From positions 1-64,000 of the forward strand of contig VYZB01000338.1 in the NCBI GenBank assembly GCA_013397455.1: DNA of 64,000 bases. Reading direction: 5' to 3'. Made by a program: the position numbers and the translations under genes. The notes beneath the pieces are model-generated. The model did no database searches and was not told the origin of the DNA. It was given only the letters and a program-made list of their open reading frames with translations. The stretch is from Crotophaga sulcirostris (lineage: Eukaryota > Chordata > Aves > Cuculiformes > Crotophagidae). Shown one piece after another: positions 1-11,699 of this stretch. Positions within the stretch are counted from its first letter, which is position 1. Each line of letters starts with the position of its first letter.

Positions 1-149
1 GCCGACCCTTGAAGTGTTTAAGGGAAGATTGGATGAGGCACTCAGTGCCATGGTTTAGGTGATGAGGTGGTGTCAGTGTTGGCTTATAGGTTGGACTTGA
101 TGATCTCAGAGGTCTCTTCCAACCTGGTTATACTGTGAAACTGTGAAAC
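1..149 (+). mobile_element. Young-subfamily CR1 LINE, 3' end (copy 1)
   Basis: This is the last 149 bases of a CR1 non-LTR retrotransposon; its 5' part lies outside the window. It holds the end of ORF2 (codons for the terminal ALSAMV residues, then TAG), the short 3' UTR with the CR1 signature GATGATCTCAGAGGT, and a terminal microsatellite of the TACTGTGA type. It is somewhat more diverged than the other copies, for example GATGAGGTGG where most read GATGATGGGTTGG. Confidence 0.9.
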
Positions 150-610
150 CTTCAACATAATGTGTCTCATTCATATTTTATGGTATAGTTTTTGAGACAG
201 AAATATTCAGTTAATTACTCCATACTCACATAGCTATTCATGTTTGTACCAGCCTACGTTACTCGCAATTAGCAGCCACTGTTGAAGTCGCCAACAGCTA
301 TTTTATGATTGTACAGAAGGGATGGATTTCCTCCCTCTTCTCATACAACCATGGCACCTACACCATGTTTCATTTCGTGGAGACTGAATTCCCATAAGTA
401 TGTGAGTAGGTTATGTCAAGAGTGTGAACTGTTGTCTGTGTGGAAGAAACCTTATTACAAGTTTATATTTACTCAACTGAAAGCAGGTCCTCATTAGGCT
501 ACAGACAACACAACATCCTGCCATCAGCTGCTCGGAGCAGTCTGTGCAGTTTAATTAGACACATCCTGAAGAGGAAATGCAAATGCCAAGAGAAAGTGTC
601 TGAGCCACTA
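150..610. other. Unique sequence, nothing recognised
   Basis: Between two CR1 copies. Short frames of 62 and 86 codons occur, but the second runs into the downstream CR1 and neither shows coding character. I see no splice-framed exon and no repeat. Confidence 0.5.
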
Positions 611-1034
611 AAGTTGCCTGACAGGCTGAGAGATTTGGGGTTGTTCAGCCTGGAGAAGAGAAGGCTCCAGGGAGACCTTAGAGCAGCCTCTCAGTACTGA
701 AAGGGGCTCCAGGAAAGCTGGTGAGGGGCTCTTGATCAGGGAGTGCAGGGACAGGATGAGGGGGAACGGTTTTAAGCTGAAAGAGGGGAGATTGAGATGA
801 GATCTTAGGGAGAAATGTTTTCCTGTGAGGGTGGGGAGGCCCTGGCTCAGGTTGCCCAGAGCAGTGGTGGCTGCCCCATCCGTGGAGATGTTCAAGGCCA
901 GGTTGGATGGGGCTTGGAGCCCCCTGATCCAGTGGGAGGTGTCCCTGCCCATGACAGGGGGTGGGACTGGATGGGCTTTGAGGTCCCTTCCAACTCAAAC
1001 CATTCTATGATTCTATGGTATGATTCTATGATTC
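611..1034 (+). mobile_element. Older canonical CR1 LINE, 3' portion
   Basis: A diverged CR1 fragment covering the end of ORF2 and the 3' UTR. Landmarks in order are TTCAGCCTGGAGAAGAGAAG, GGGAGGCCCTGGCTCAGGTT and GCAGTGGTGGCTGCCCCATC. It ends in the classic avian CR1 tail of ATTCTATG repeats near 1003-1034. The reading frame is broken by small indels. The tail differs from the TACTGTGA tail of the young copies, so this is a separate and older subfamily. Confidence 0.9.
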
Positions 1035-1082
1035 ACCTGTCTATCTCAGCCAGTGCTGAAGAGGACTGACAGTGCCCCGGGG

Positions 1083-1155
1083 GGATGTCCCAGCCTGCCT
1101 GGGGTTGGAATTGAATGGTCCCTTCCAACTTAAACCATTTTATGATTCTATGATT
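1083..1155 (+). mobile_element. Old CR1 3' tail fragment
   Basis: A short second CR1 3' end lies about 50 bases downstream of the previous one. It reads GGTCCCTTCCAACTTAAACC and closes with ATGATTCTATGATT. It could be a very short 5'-truncated insertion or a duplicated tail of the upstream copy. Confidence 0.6.
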
Positions 1156-1384
1156 TCAACTTGAGGCCTACATACAGAAATACTGTTGTAAAACAGGTCT
1201 GTAGAAATTTGACAGAAATGAAGCATTTTGAGACGCAGAGCTGAGATCTTCCATCCAGCGGAAGAGCTATTCAGGTGTTAGAATGTTCATGCTTAGGCTT
1301 GGGTCTTGAGAGGAGACTGGGCTCTCCAAGTCAGGTTCACTGAAATGTGCAAGCTGTTTGCCAAAGCAATGGATGTTTTGACGG

Positions 1385-1916
1385 GAGGAACTGAAGGTTC
1401 CCACCTTGAGTACTGGGTGCTGTTTTGGGTGCCACAGTATAAAAAAAAGATCTAAAGCTACTGGAGAGAGTGCAGAGGAGACCACGAAGTTGGTGAAGGG
1501 TTTAGAGGGGAAGCCGTATGAGGAGTGAGTAAAGTCCCTTGGTCTTTTCAGCCTGGAGGAGGCTGAAGGGAGACCTCATTGTGGTCTGATGTTCCCTCAC
1601 AAGGGGAGGAAGAGGAGCAGGCACTGAGCTCTGCTCTCTGGTGGCCAATGACAGGAGGGAATGGTAGGAGGATGTGCCAAAGGAGGGTTAGATTGGCCAT
1701 TAGGAAAGGTTCTTCACATAGAGGGTGGTGGAGCACTGGAACAGCTCCCCAGGGAAGCAGTCATGGCCCCAAGCCTGATAATATCCAAGAAGCCCTCAAT
1801 CAATGCCCTCAGCCACATGGGGTGAATGTTGGGGTTGTCCTGTGCAGGGAAAGGAGTTGGACTCCTTTGGTGATCCTTGAGGGTCCCTTCCAACTCAGGG
1901 CATTCTGTGATTCTGA
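1385..1916 (+). mobile_element. Ancient CR1 LINE, ORF2 3' end and UTR
   Basis: Strongly decayed CR1. Translated pieces still match the C-terminal part of ORF2: residues like GCCFGCHS (for CVQFWAPQ), a degraded KLVKGLEGKPYEE block, the FSLEE-like segment and the RVGHWNALP equivalent near 1715-1760. Stops and frameshifts break the frame. It ends at GGGTCCCTTCCAACTCAGGG and a worn ATTCTGTGATTCTG tail. Confidence 0.75.
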
Positions 1917-1985
1917 GGTGCATTGCTCTTAGGCAGGCCAGGAGCTGTTCTGTCTATGTTACTCTCTGTTCTGAGTAAGAGTGAC

Positions 1986-2045
1986 AATTAATAATTGAAT
2001 GCTTGAATTATTTATAGCAATAATTAATAATTGAATGATTGAATT
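1986..2045. repeat. 36-bp tandem duplication, AT-rich
   Basis: The string AATTAATAATTGAATG occurs at 1986 and again at 2022, each followed by a near-identical TTGAATT segment. The second unit is partial. This is a simple local duplication. Confidence 0.75.
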
Positions 2046-2608
2046 CTGTGCAGCAGTATAGAGGCTCTGGTCAGAGAAATGCAAAGTATTTTGCAAATGT
2101 TAATTAATGTTGAGATCTTTTGCTAAAGGAGAAAATGAAGAAAAACAAACAAACAAACCAGAATCTCCTCAGGCCACTCCACACTCATACAAACACAGTG
2201 CACATCTCCCTGAGGTGGATCTAGGAAAGAACACCTCCAGGCTATGATGATGGTGCCAGCCTCTCAGGAATACTTTCCTCCTCAGGAGGCTTCTATCATC
2301 GTTGGGCTTCTGTCCAACCCTGTGTGGGCTGCCAGCTGGTGCTCGCACAAGAGCGAGCTGACCACTGGCAGAGAGGGGGTACCTGTGAAGCAGAGCTAGG
2401 GCAGGGCTGGGCCCTCTCATCCCACCACCTCCCCTCTCCTCAGAGGAGGAGGCAGCAAACAAGGCAGGACTCAGCTCAGGTTGCATTTGCAGTAGTGGTG
2501 GCATCAGAGGTGGGCCCTGCTGATGAACATGTCGTTCCACTTTGGGACAATTTGGGGGTCACGAAGAATACCAGGTTTAAAAAATGATCTTCTGGTCTTT
2601 TTCCCTTT
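2046..2608. other. Unique sequence with a small (AAAC)n tract
   Basis: Between CR1 copies. It holds a short AAAC run near 2143-2158. A 123-codon minus-strand frame and an 87-codon plus-strand frame overlap in a GC-rich stretch; neither has a recognisable domain. Confidence 0.45.
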
Positions 2609-2795
2609 CACAGTATCACAGTATCACAAGGTTGGAAAGGACCTCTGAGATCATCAAGTCCAACCTATAACCCAACACTAACACCAACCCAGCATCTAAA
2701 CCATGGCACTGAGTGCCTCAGTCAATCTCCTCTTAAACACCTCCAGGGTTGGCGACTCCACCACCTCCCTGGGCAGCGCATTCCAATGGCCAATC
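2609..2795 (-). mobile_element. Young-subfamily CR1 LINE (copy 2), 5'-truncated
   Basis: Seen as the reverse complement: tail repeats TCACAGTATCACAGTATCAC, then the 3' UTR, then the last ~30 codons of ORF2. The 5' truncation falls at CCAATGGCCAATCA, a point shared within about 25 bases by three other copies. It carries the CAGCATCTAAACC variant. Confidence 0.95.
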
Positions 2796-3754
2796 ATGGA
2801 CCAGAAATCCTCAGCCTTAATTTCACTCACCTCTAATTTCTTTTTTGGTCAAATAATTTCTTTCTAAGACACATGATCCTCACTTCTCTCAGGCTGGGAA
2901 GAGAAGAATTTGTCACATCACGCTGCTACTGACTATTTGTTTCTTTGCCTGTGCAGGGGGTAAACCAGTTGGGAACCAGCCTAACTGGAAGATGTGAACA
3001 TCCTCAGACCTGTTCTTCACAGGATGTAAAGACATCAGGTGCCTGCTCCTGTTTTAGGTGCCTCTTTCAAGTTATGTGTGACTTTGAACAAGGTCGAGGC
3101 CCAACCTCTTTGTGTAAATCTTCAAATGTTGACATTTTCCCTTTACAACAATTGGTCCAAATATTATTTTTCAGACCTGTTCCCTTCCTTCATCCCTGCT
3201 GGCAACCTTTGGATCAAGCCAGAAGAGAACCTCCTATGTAGTGCCCTTCTTGTGGTGTTTCAGTTGCGATCATTTCCACTTTCTCAGTAGAAACTACCTC
3301 AGCTCCAAAACACCTCAAGGAGTCTTTCTACCATCTATAATTGCTTGCTGTTCCTCTCATTCCTTCAATCTTTCCTTCCAAGCAAGGCTTTGACTGCTTC
3401 TTTTGTGATTTCCAAAGATTATAAATGAGGACATTTATTTTACACCACAGACAAGCTTCTATTTTGAGTAGTAACAATCATAAGGACAGGCAGTGGCTGT
3501 TAAAGCCACTTTATTTTCTTTTTGAATAGCAAAAGGTTTTCATTCAGCTCTGGTTTTGACACTCTGGAAATGTGCAGCTCTCCAGAATTAAAATCTTATT
3601 GCCAGAAAAGAATCAGAGGGCTAAAGGAGGGATTTCTACCTACTGGTGAAAAAAAACATTTCGCTGCTTCACATCAAAATAAAGGGCTTGACTTACATAG
3701 AAAATATCTCAGATGACTCGCTCTGTAGGACGTAGGTTGGGATTGGTCAGTCAC
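2796..3754. other. Unique AT-moderate sequence, nothing recognised
   Basis: No repeat family, RNA gene or convincing exon seen. The open frames are under 100 codons and look random. Confidence 0.45.
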
Positions 3755-3965
3755 CACTGGCTCTCCACAAACACTCAAGATGGATTTTCTCCATTACCTT
3801 CCCAAAGAATGAGGTGAGGCTGGATATCCTGTAGTTTCTTAGATCCTCATTTTGGCCATTCCTGAAGATAGGTTTACCTTTTGCCACTTCTAAGAAACCT
3901 CTCCCAATCGCACTCACCTTTCCAAGACCTTAGAGAAGAGCTTCACAGTGACAACAGCTGGAACC
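3755..3965 (-). mobile_element. Old CR1 ORF2 fragment, reverse-transcriptase domain start
   Basis: On the minus strand one frame reads EDLRNYRISSLTSFFGKVME followed by KIHLECLWRA. This matches the CR1/Jockey reverse-transcriptase entry motif (family form roughly D-P-x-N-Y-R-P-V-S-L-T-S-V-x-G-K-V-M-E). The match lies around 3760-3850; upstream the similarity fades but continues through a worn lysine-rich, P-I-F-K-like segment to about 3965. This part of ORF2 lies well upstream of the 3' ends seen elsewhere in the window, so it is an internal relic without a recognisable 3' end. Confidence 0.75.
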
Positions 3966-4789
3966 ATCAACACCTTTTATGCATCCTAAGTGACTCAAAG
4001 GAATTATCTCTGCCTAAAGTGATCTCTAACTCTATATTCCTTAACAGTCATGCTTCACTCCCACAGACTCTGCCAGCAGGCTGGGGAACTAAGTGGGGCT
4101 CTGGTGAGCCAGGGGACAGTCAGAGAAAAAGGCATGTGCCTAACAGCTTGACTGGGATATGACTGTGCTGCGTCATGTTCTCTCAAATGTCACACACTGT
4201 TTCTAACCATAAGAAAACTCTGCCTGCACCTCATCTTTGTAAGCCAATTCAAACATGACCCAGTTTTTCTGGAAGCCACCAAATATCACCAGATTTCTGA
4301 GTCCTTCCTGCCGTGTCCAAATGGGAGACAACAGCAGTTCAGAAAAGCAAAGGGAGGGCTGTGGGAACGACCAGGCCAAGCCAATCTTTGCAGCCTGGAT
4401 GAACAACACAGCTTCTGTCATTCCTGGTGTCTGGCACACAACTGTGTATGTGCTGATGCCAGGTTGAACCAGAGGAAAGCATTGAGGTCAAAGGCATAAA
4501 ATGAGCTTGGGTGAATCTGTTTGATTAGTAAGAAAAATGACCTCAGAGATGTGTCTCCCTCTATCTGAGTCTCTCTTTTTCCTCCTCTATTTTGGCTCAT
4601 TACAAAATCTAGGAAAGAATTTATTGCCAGAACAACAGACATTCAGTCAGTCTAGTGCCTATAGGAATTTTCCAGAACCATCTGGGAAGGAAAAACTGAG
4701 AAGGGTCAGTAGGAAGGAACTTGTACCCAGAAAAGGGCTACTGTTGGACCAGTTGGATGTTTCTGGATCTTGCTAACTGTCAACCTGGC
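3966..4789. other. Unique sequence, nothing recognised
   Basis: Several frames of 70-93 codons on both strands with no domain signature and no consistent splice context. No repeat seen. Confidence 0.4.
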
Positions 4790-5080
4790 TTTGTCTAACT
4801 GAATCTTGAAAACCTCCAGAGACAAACCCCACAGCCTCTCTTGGTGACTTCTTGAAGTTCTGCTCAACACTTCTGAGGAAATGATTTTCCTAATGCAAAT
4901 TTGCCATAATTTGTGTGTACTGCACCTTTACACTCTGTCCACCACTATCAGGAAGTTTGAATTCACTGCCTTTGTAACAACCCTTCAAGTAGTTGCTGGC
5001 TGTTGTTAGGTCACCCCTCTCAGTGGAAGAGACTGAAGACCCCATCTTCAAAAGCAATTCACCTAACAGCCTTTAATGAC
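4790..5080 (-). mobile_element. Diverged CR1 LINE relic, 3' part of ORF2
   Basis: On the minus strand the order of blocks follows an old CR1: a segment matching the region before AACCTCCAGAGACAAACCCC, a CACAGCCTCTCTTGGTGACT block, a worn TTTCCTAATGC block for the KKFF motif, and AGGTCACCCCTCTCAGTGGA standing for the [14 protein letters not shown] region. It is far more diverged than other CR1s here, so the ends are approximate. Confidence 0.6.
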
Positions 5081-6393
5081 TACCCAAGTTTATTCATGGG
5101 CTCCAGCCTCAAAGAAGCATAAATAGATTCTCAGACACCCAAGGGTTCCACAGCAAATAAAATACTTGAACCTCAGTCACCTTGCTCATGGTTAACACCT
5201 TAAGGGCATAATAAAACCAAGGTGAGTTGGCCTTCCAGCAGGCTGAACTGATCCTTCAGGCTCCCATTAGAGCTGCCTGCCCTGTGCTCATGCTAGAAGC
5301 ACTTAATACTCTGGCCTTAACTAGCTCCTCTCACTGGAAACTGCCATTCACACTCTACTTTTCATCTTTAGGTTCATTGACCTTGTTAACACCTTGTCCA
5401 CTTCATCTGACAAGCGGCCAACAGGAGGGAATTCCCAGTGTAAAACCTACCTGGCTCAGCAGAATTATTCTGAAATGTACCTGACTTCAAAGAGCCTCCT
5501 GGTGGGACTCCTTCACCATCTGCAGGAAGACTATTAAATCCCACTGTTACAGTCAAAATGTTATTGTGAGCAAAAAGAATCACATCTTATATAGTAGAAG
5601 AGGCAGGGGAACCTTTGGCAGCAGACTGGCCGGCTTGGTGGGGCAGGTATTAAACTGAAGGGCATGGGGTGGTATCAAAAATGGCAAAAATCTCGCAAAA
5701 TACCACCTCCTAGTTTTCTTCTGCTCTTGGTAAACCAGATTTCACACACTCAGGACAGACCAAACAGCTCTTCTTTGCTGGTGCTTCTCAGTGTCAGAGG
5801 AACACGAGTGTTATCAGATAAGTCCCCCTAATTCTGACTCCTGAATCCAGCAAAGACTGGCAGTAGATTTTTGCTGCTCCTCCCAAAACAGGGGTTTCTT
5901 CCAGACTTTCTGTCTTGCCTCTGGATCCCACCTGACATGCTAATATCTTAGGAGATGAAACAAAGTGTCGGAAAGGAGCAGGCAGAAAGAGGATTTGCAC
6001 AAAGCTTTTTTCCCAGTGTGTAAACACCGTTCTTCTCACACATTGCTTGTGGGCAGATTGTTATTTTCTCACATTTATGAAATCACTCAGTGCAGAATTT
6101 CTGTGAATATCTTCCCAGCTGCAGTTGCTGAGCAGTCTGTTAGAGGAGAACATCCTTTGTTCAAAACCCAAATTGTTCTGGCTGCGTGCTGGTCAGATGT
6201 TATTTTTTTATATCTCGAAAGGATGGACTAAAAGCACTTAGGCTGTTCATGCAGAAGTGAATGATGGATCATCCCTGACTGATATCCTTTAAAAATGCTT
6301 TGTGGAATGTTCCTATCAGGAATCCCTTCCACCAGTCTGTTCCTGGAGACCACGGATCGTGCTTGAAGATGTTTTGGTCTGCGTATGATCCAG
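5081..6393. other. Unique sequence, nothing recognised
   Basis: No repeat, RNA gene or exon that I can support. Frames reach 88 codons and look random. Confidence 0.4.
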
Positions 6394-7110
6394 TTTCACA
6401 GTATCACAGTATTACAGGGTTCGAAAGGACCTCTGAGATCATCGAGTCCAACCTAGAACCCAACACCAACCCAGCATCTAAACCATGGCACTGAGTGCCT
6501 CAGCCAATCTCCTCTTAAACACCTCCAGGGTTGGCGACTCCACCACCTCCCTGGGCAGCACATTCCAGTGGCCAATCACCCTTTCAGGGAAGAACTTTTT
6601 CCTAATGTCAAGCCTAAACTTTCCCTGATGAAGTTTGAGTCCATGTCCTCTAGTTCTGTCCCTGGTCACCTGAGAGAAGAGAACAACCCCTGCCTGACTC
6701 CAACCTCCTTTTAGGCAGTTGGAGAGAGCAATAAGGTCTCCCCTGAGCCTCCTCTTCTCCAGGCTAAACAGCCCCAGCTCCCTCAGTCGCTCCTCACAGG
6801 GCTTGTGCTCCAAACCCTTCACCATCTTCGTTGCTCTCCTCTGCACACACTCCAGTGTCTTGACATCTTTCTCAAACTGAGGGGCCCAGAACTGCACACA
6901 GGACTCAAGGTGAGGCCTGACCAGTGCCCAGTACAGAGGGACTATAACTTCTCTGCTCCTGCTGGCCACACTATTCCTGAGGCAGGCCAGGATGCCATTG
7001 GCCTTCCTGGCCACCTGAGCACACTGCTGGCTCATGTTGAGCTTCCTGTCTACTAGCACCCCCAAGTCCTGCCTGACTGCTCTCCAGCCACTCTGTCCCC
7101 AGTCTAGAGC
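6394..7110 (-). mobile_element. Young-subfamily CR1 LINE (copy 3), long 5'-truncated copy
   Basis: One of the two longest young copies, about 715 bases. It runs from the TCACAGTATCACAGTATTAC tail to the ACTGGGGACAGAGTGG region of ORF2 and stops there. The ORF2 C-terminal frame is open throughout. It belongs to the CAGCATCTAAACC / CCTAGAACCCAAC variant group. Confidence 0.95.
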
Positions 7111-7125
7111 TTTGCCTGGGATCAC
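6478..7125 (-). pseudogene. CR1 ORF2 C-terminal frame, open but 5'-truncated (215 codons)
   Basis: This frame encodes the C-terminal tail of the CR1 ORF2 protein, downstream of the reverse-transcriptase core. Visible blocks in order are [20 protein letters not shown], the [20 protein letters not shown] segment, [57 protein letters not shown] and the terminal ALSAMV. The first residues ([10 protein letters not shown]) partly come from flanking DNA, so the start codon is accidental. The endonuclease and the catalytic YADD-type motif are missing, so the product cannot be active. The open frame reflects recent insertion, not selection at this site. Confidence 0.85.
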
Positions 7126-9815
7126 AGAGGTGTTGCCCCCATGCCTTGCCCAAAACTAAGTATAACAGGCACAGTGAAGAACTATAATTAGAGGCAACAA
7201 TAACATCACTGAGCTGCTTCCTTACAGCAGGTAAACAGGAGCTTAAGAGGCCCAGATCCTGCACCCCAGTGAGGATGCAGCTGTGCAGCTCCCGTGTGAA
7301 CTGTTACGGCAGCTTCTGAAGCACATGAAGACCCTGGTGTCAGGGAGACAACGGCGTGTGCGACGGGGACTTGTGTTCACAAGTAAGCTGAGCCTCTACT
7401 TACATTTTGTAAGTGGGAATTACAGGCTGTGGTATCTGTGAGACTTGAGAACATCGTTAGTTTGCTTTCATGCCACATCAAGTACAGAAAAAGACTGAAA
7501 AAAGAAGGGAATAATCCCTTTGAAAAGACTTATAAAGCTATTAAACACTTTCAAGCTCTTGTTCTGGAGTCGTTGGGTGTCTCATAATCTTCACACCCAT
7601 AAGATATGTTACTGCCACAGCTGAACAAGAGTGCAGGAGTTAATATCATAAACACACACAGGGTACAGCACTGAATGCTGCTCTGCGGGGGGTAACAAGG
7701 CAAGGATTTCCTTGAATCACCAGAGAGCTTTTCTTAAAGAAACCCAAAAATAACCAGAGGAGGGAGGGCCACAACCATTTATCAGAAATTAATCCTGGTG
7801 AAAAACCATGTCCAGCCTCAGCCACTGGTGCAGTGCCAGTCGCAGCACCGAAACCTCCTTGGCTTTAGCAACACTCAGTTAAGGGCAGAAGTTGGGTTGT
7901 AATTTCCTTAAGTTAATTTTGTCCCTGGAGCCTCATTCTAGTTGTTTCTGCTTTCAAGAGGATGGTCTAGGTAATGCATGCTGCTCCCTGGAGCATCTCA
8001 TCTTGTGGCCCACCTTGCTGAGGACAGTGAGGGAGACAAGGGCGAATGCTGAGGCTGTATTGGCTGCAAATCCCAATGCCTCTCCAGAGAAATAAGAAGA
8101 CTTAGATCCATGGTGCAAACTCTGTGTTTTGAGACTGTCCTCAGGATTCTAAACCTCAATCCCTGAGGAAATGCTGGTCTTCTCCCAGTCCTGTTTGTCA
8201 CCTGGTGTGACAGTAGGCAGTGAGTGGGGTCTAACTGGACATGACCTTAACTCCCAGTTCTATTTCTTACACTTCTGGAGGTTGTAAAGTCTACTGTCAC
8301 CTGAGCCACTTGCTTGCAGGAAACTTGAGCTGTAGCTTGGTGGCAAAGGGCTTTGAGGAAAGCCCTAGCCTTTAGATTTCCCTAATATCTCCACCCACTG
8401 TTTATTCTCAGCTTGTGCTCCAACACTACTGTTCCAAACAGGACTACAAAGGTACTCCAAGCAGACTGTTTGCTGTCAGCAGGAGTCCACTGAAGCAGCA
8501 CCAAACTGCATCCCCACATCTTCTGGCTATTAAGGGCAGAACAAAACACAAACCTTTGCCCAGAGGTAACAACAGGAAAGAAGTTTAAACTGGCTCTTTG
8601 AGCATCTCTGTCCTGTGGCACAAAGCCACTGAAGTCTGAGAGGACAGAAGGCTGTAGGCCATTATCTAGAACTCTGACCACTGGTGATTGAAGGTGTTTT
8701 GCATTTGGCAAACTTTCAGTGATCCTCAGGATGTGTTTTGGTTTCTTTCTGCTCAGAAGTCTCCATGTGCACAGGAAACTTCCATTGCCATCAGGTATCT
8801 TTCTGCTTCTGTGTCTGTTCCTGACTTCCCTCTCATGCAGTGTGCTTGGCTTCTACCACTGGAGAATAGATGAAATCCCCTTTGGAATATTCTGGCCTTC
8901 TGGCATTTGACTTTTCCAGAATTAGTCACTGAATAACTATGGTATTTTTGAAATTTATTTGTATGCAATTAGTAAATGGGAAAGAAAGAGATTCCTCAGA
9001 TAAATTAGTCATTATTTTAAAAAAAAGGCAAATAAAAAATAAATTAAAAAACCAACAATTGGTGTACATAATTACTGTGAAAAGATTACTTCAGCTGGAT
9101 GTATCCTTGGAGATGTGCTGGCCTATCTTGACACAGCCATCTACAAGGTCTGTCTCTGTGTGTACTGGGGGACTCTACACAGGTTACAAAGAAGAGGAAT
9201 AAGCTATCCTGAATTCTTCCAGAGCTGCCATCTGCTACAGAGCTTTGTCCATGACCTGGGAGAGCAGAAGTGGAAGACCTGAATGACATCTCTAATAGAT
9301 CCTGCTGTTAATGTATCATTTCTGGCTTGAAGAAAGGCAAGTGGATTCTGGAGTCTCTTGGAGTGATGGATAAATGACAAGCAATTTCATGAGCTAGAGC
9401 TGAATTGATGTGAAAATGAGAAGTTAATTGGATTATATCCTTGTCAGGAACCTTTTTTCCTGAACTGTCAGGATTGTTCAGAGATATGTGCTGCTTTGAC
9501 AGAGACAAGTTAAACTGCAGAGAAACCAGCTTTTCTCTTCCTTTCCCAGTGATGACAGGACCAACAGTGACAGCATCTTGCACTTCCCCAGGTTTCTACC
9601 TGCCAACTTCAGTAAGGCACCTCCAGACCACCACCAGACCCAGGAAAGGCATTGAGTTCCCAAGTCTTCAGAACAACAGTTATTGAAATCTGCCCTCATC
9701 TTGAAGCACCTTAACTCCCTCCAAAATCAGTGAACCAAGAAGACAGAAGAAGGCTTTACACAGCAGTACATGGTGGGAGAAGGAGAAACTGCAGATATAA
9801 AATTGAGATGAGATA
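7111..9815. other. Unique sequence, nothing recognised
   Basis: A long stretch without a recognisable repeat or exon. It includes a short hairpin-forming ACTTGTGTTCACAAGT at 7369-7384 (7-base arms, TT centre) and an A-rich tract near 9018-9050. Frames of up to 109 codons on both strands show no domain. Confidence 0.4.
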
Positions 9816-9923
9816 TTACAGTATCACAGTATCACAAGATTGGAAAGGACCTCTGAGATCATCCAGTCCAACCTATAACCCAACACTAACACCAACCCAT
9901 CATCTAAACCATGGCACTGAGTG
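9816..9923 (-). mobile_element. Young-subfamily CR1 LINE (copy 4), short
   Basis: About 108 bases: tail repeats, 3' UTR and the stop region. It is cut off within CATGGCACTGAGTG, inside the near-palindrome GGCACTGAGTGCC, a truncation point shared with copies 6, 22 and 25. Confidence 0.95.
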
Positions 9924-10149
9924 AAACCCAAAAACTTTACCGGCAAAAAGTCCATGAAAACACTGCAAATGAATCAGCTCTGCTCTTACATTTAGGAGAT
10001 GGTGACTCTTAGCAGGGTAATACCAGATTTATCCCAGGGTGACTAGATTAATTCAACACCAGCCTGGTTATCATTGACTAACCCAACGACGTGGAAATGA
10101 AAGGTCTGGCATCAGAGTAACTGCTTTGTCTATAACTCATACAGGCTAT
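9924..10149. other. Unique spacer between two CR1 copies
   Basis: Nothing recognised. Confidence 0.4.
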
Positions 10150-11264
10150 GGACTGGGGACAGAGTGGCTGGAGAGTAGTCAGGCAGAAAGGAACTTGGGG
10201 GTGCTGGTTGACAGGAAGCTCAACATGAGCCAGCAGTGTGCCCAGGTGGCCAAGAAGGCCAATGGTATCCTGACCTGCATCAGGAATAGTGTGGCCAGCA
10301 GGAGCAGAGAAGTTATNNNNNNNNNNNNNNNNNNNNNNNNNNNNNNNNNNNNNNNNNNNNNNNNNNNNNNNNNNNNNNNNNNNNNNNNNNNNNNNNNNNN
10401 NNNNNNNNNNNNNNNNNNNNNNNNNNNNNNNNNNNNNNNNNNNNNNNNNNNNNNNNNNNNNNNNNNNNNNNNNNNNNNNNNNNNNNNNNNNNNNNNNNNN
10501 NNNNNNNNNNNNNNNNNNNNNNNNNNNNNNNNNNNNNNNNNNNNNNNNNNNNNNNNNNNNNNNNNNNNNNNNNNNNNNNNNNNNNNNNNNNNNNNNNNNN
10601 NNNNNNNNNNNNNNNNNNNNNNNNNNNNNNNNNNNNNNNNNNNNNNNNNNNNNNNNNNNNNNNNNNNNNNNNNNNNNNNNNNNNNNNNNNNNNNNNNNNN
10701 NNNNNNNNNNNNNNNNNNNNNNNNNNNNNNNNNNNNNNNNNNNNNNNNNNNNNNNNNNNNNNNNNNNNNNNNNNNNNNNNNNNNNNNNNNNNNNNNNNNN
10801 NNNNNNNNNNNNNNNNNNNNNNNNNNNNNNNNNNNNNNNNNNNNNNNNNNNNNNNNNNNNNNNNNNNNNNNNNNNNNNNNNNNNNNNNNNNNNNNNNNNN
10901 NNNNNNNNNNNNNNNNNNNNNNNNNNNNNNNNNNNNNNNNNNNNNNNNNNNNNNNNNNNNNNNNNNNNNNNNNNNNNNNNNNNNNNNNNNNNNNNNNNNN
11001 NNNNNNNNNNNNNNNNNNNNNNNNNNNNNNNNNNNNNNNNNNNNNNNNNNNNNNNNNNNNNNNNNNNNNNNNNNNNNNNNNNNNNNNNNNNNNNNNNNNN
11101 NNNNNNNNNNNNNNNNNNNNAACCCTGGAGGTGTTTAAGAGGAGATTGGCTGAGGCCCTCAGTGCCATGGTTTAGATGATGGGTTGGTGTTGGTGTTGGG
11201 TTATAGGTTGGACTCGATGATCTCAGAGGTCCTTTCCAACCTTGTAATACTGTGATACTGTGAT
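10150..11264 (+). mobile_element. Young-subfamily CR1 LINE (copy 5) interrupted by an assembly gap
   Basis: The left flank starts at GACTGGGGACAGAGTGGCTG and runs to the SRSREV codons. After 804 N the sequence resumes in the last ORF2 codons ([17 protein letters not shown]) and ends with the TACTGTGATACTGTGA tail. In the intact copy at 52503-53306 the same two points are 411 bases apart, so the gap is about 390 bases longer than one simple copy needs. The two flanks could also belong to two different copies. Confidence 0.85.
10317..11120. other. Assembly gap, 804 N
   Basis: A run of undetermined bases. Both edges lie in CR1 sequence, so repeat identity is the likely cause. Any open frame crossing it is an artefact. 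Confidence 0.99.
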
Positions 11265-11591
11265 TTCATCCCATTTTGTCAGGTACTGGGAATTCAGTCC
11301 TTGCTGTTTACTTAAAGATGCAAAATGAAACCTCCACTACATCAAATGGAGCTTTGGCACGTTGTCCCAAGTAGGTTTGGGCAGGGGGTCTGTTGTCTGC
11401 ATTCCTACTCTCCCCCACTCTGCACTTTTAAAGGACTCTGTTGGAACTGCACCTGAATGGCAGTGCTGGAGGAGTCTGTCCATCTGTCTGACACTGTACT
11501 CTAGTGACAGGTCCTGTCCATGAAGCCACTGAGAGCAGAGACCTGGTGGGAATTACTCTCCAGATATCCTTTCAGCCTGATCTGACAGACA
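11265..11591. other. Unique spacer, nothing recognised
   Basis: No repeat or exon seen between two CR1 copies in the same orientation. Confidence 0.4.
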
Positions 11592-11699
11592 AGTGCCATG
11601 GTTTAGATGTTGGGTTGGTGTTAGTGTTGGGTTATAGGTTGGGCTTGATGATCTCAGAGGTCCTTTTCAACCTTGTGATACTGTGAAACTGTGTGAAAC
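11592..11699 (+). mobile_element. Young-subfamily CR1 LINE (copy 6), short
   Basis: It begins inside the ORF2 stop region at AGTGCCATGG and ends with ATACTGTGAAACTGTG. The 7-base ACAAGTG is present at both edges (11589-11595 and 11698-11704), consistent with a short target-site duplication. Confidence 0.95.

Noticed and set aside
2609..2795. Recurrent TCACAGTATCAC blocks as a CRISPR-like or satellite array
   Set aside because: They are always next to CR1 3' UTR sequence and are dispersed on both strands; they are the CR1 tail microsatellite.
10126..11175. Long open frames of 296-349 codons on both strands
   Set aside because: They span the 804-N gap; the open length is an artefact of undetermined bases. 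Only the CR1-derived ends are real.
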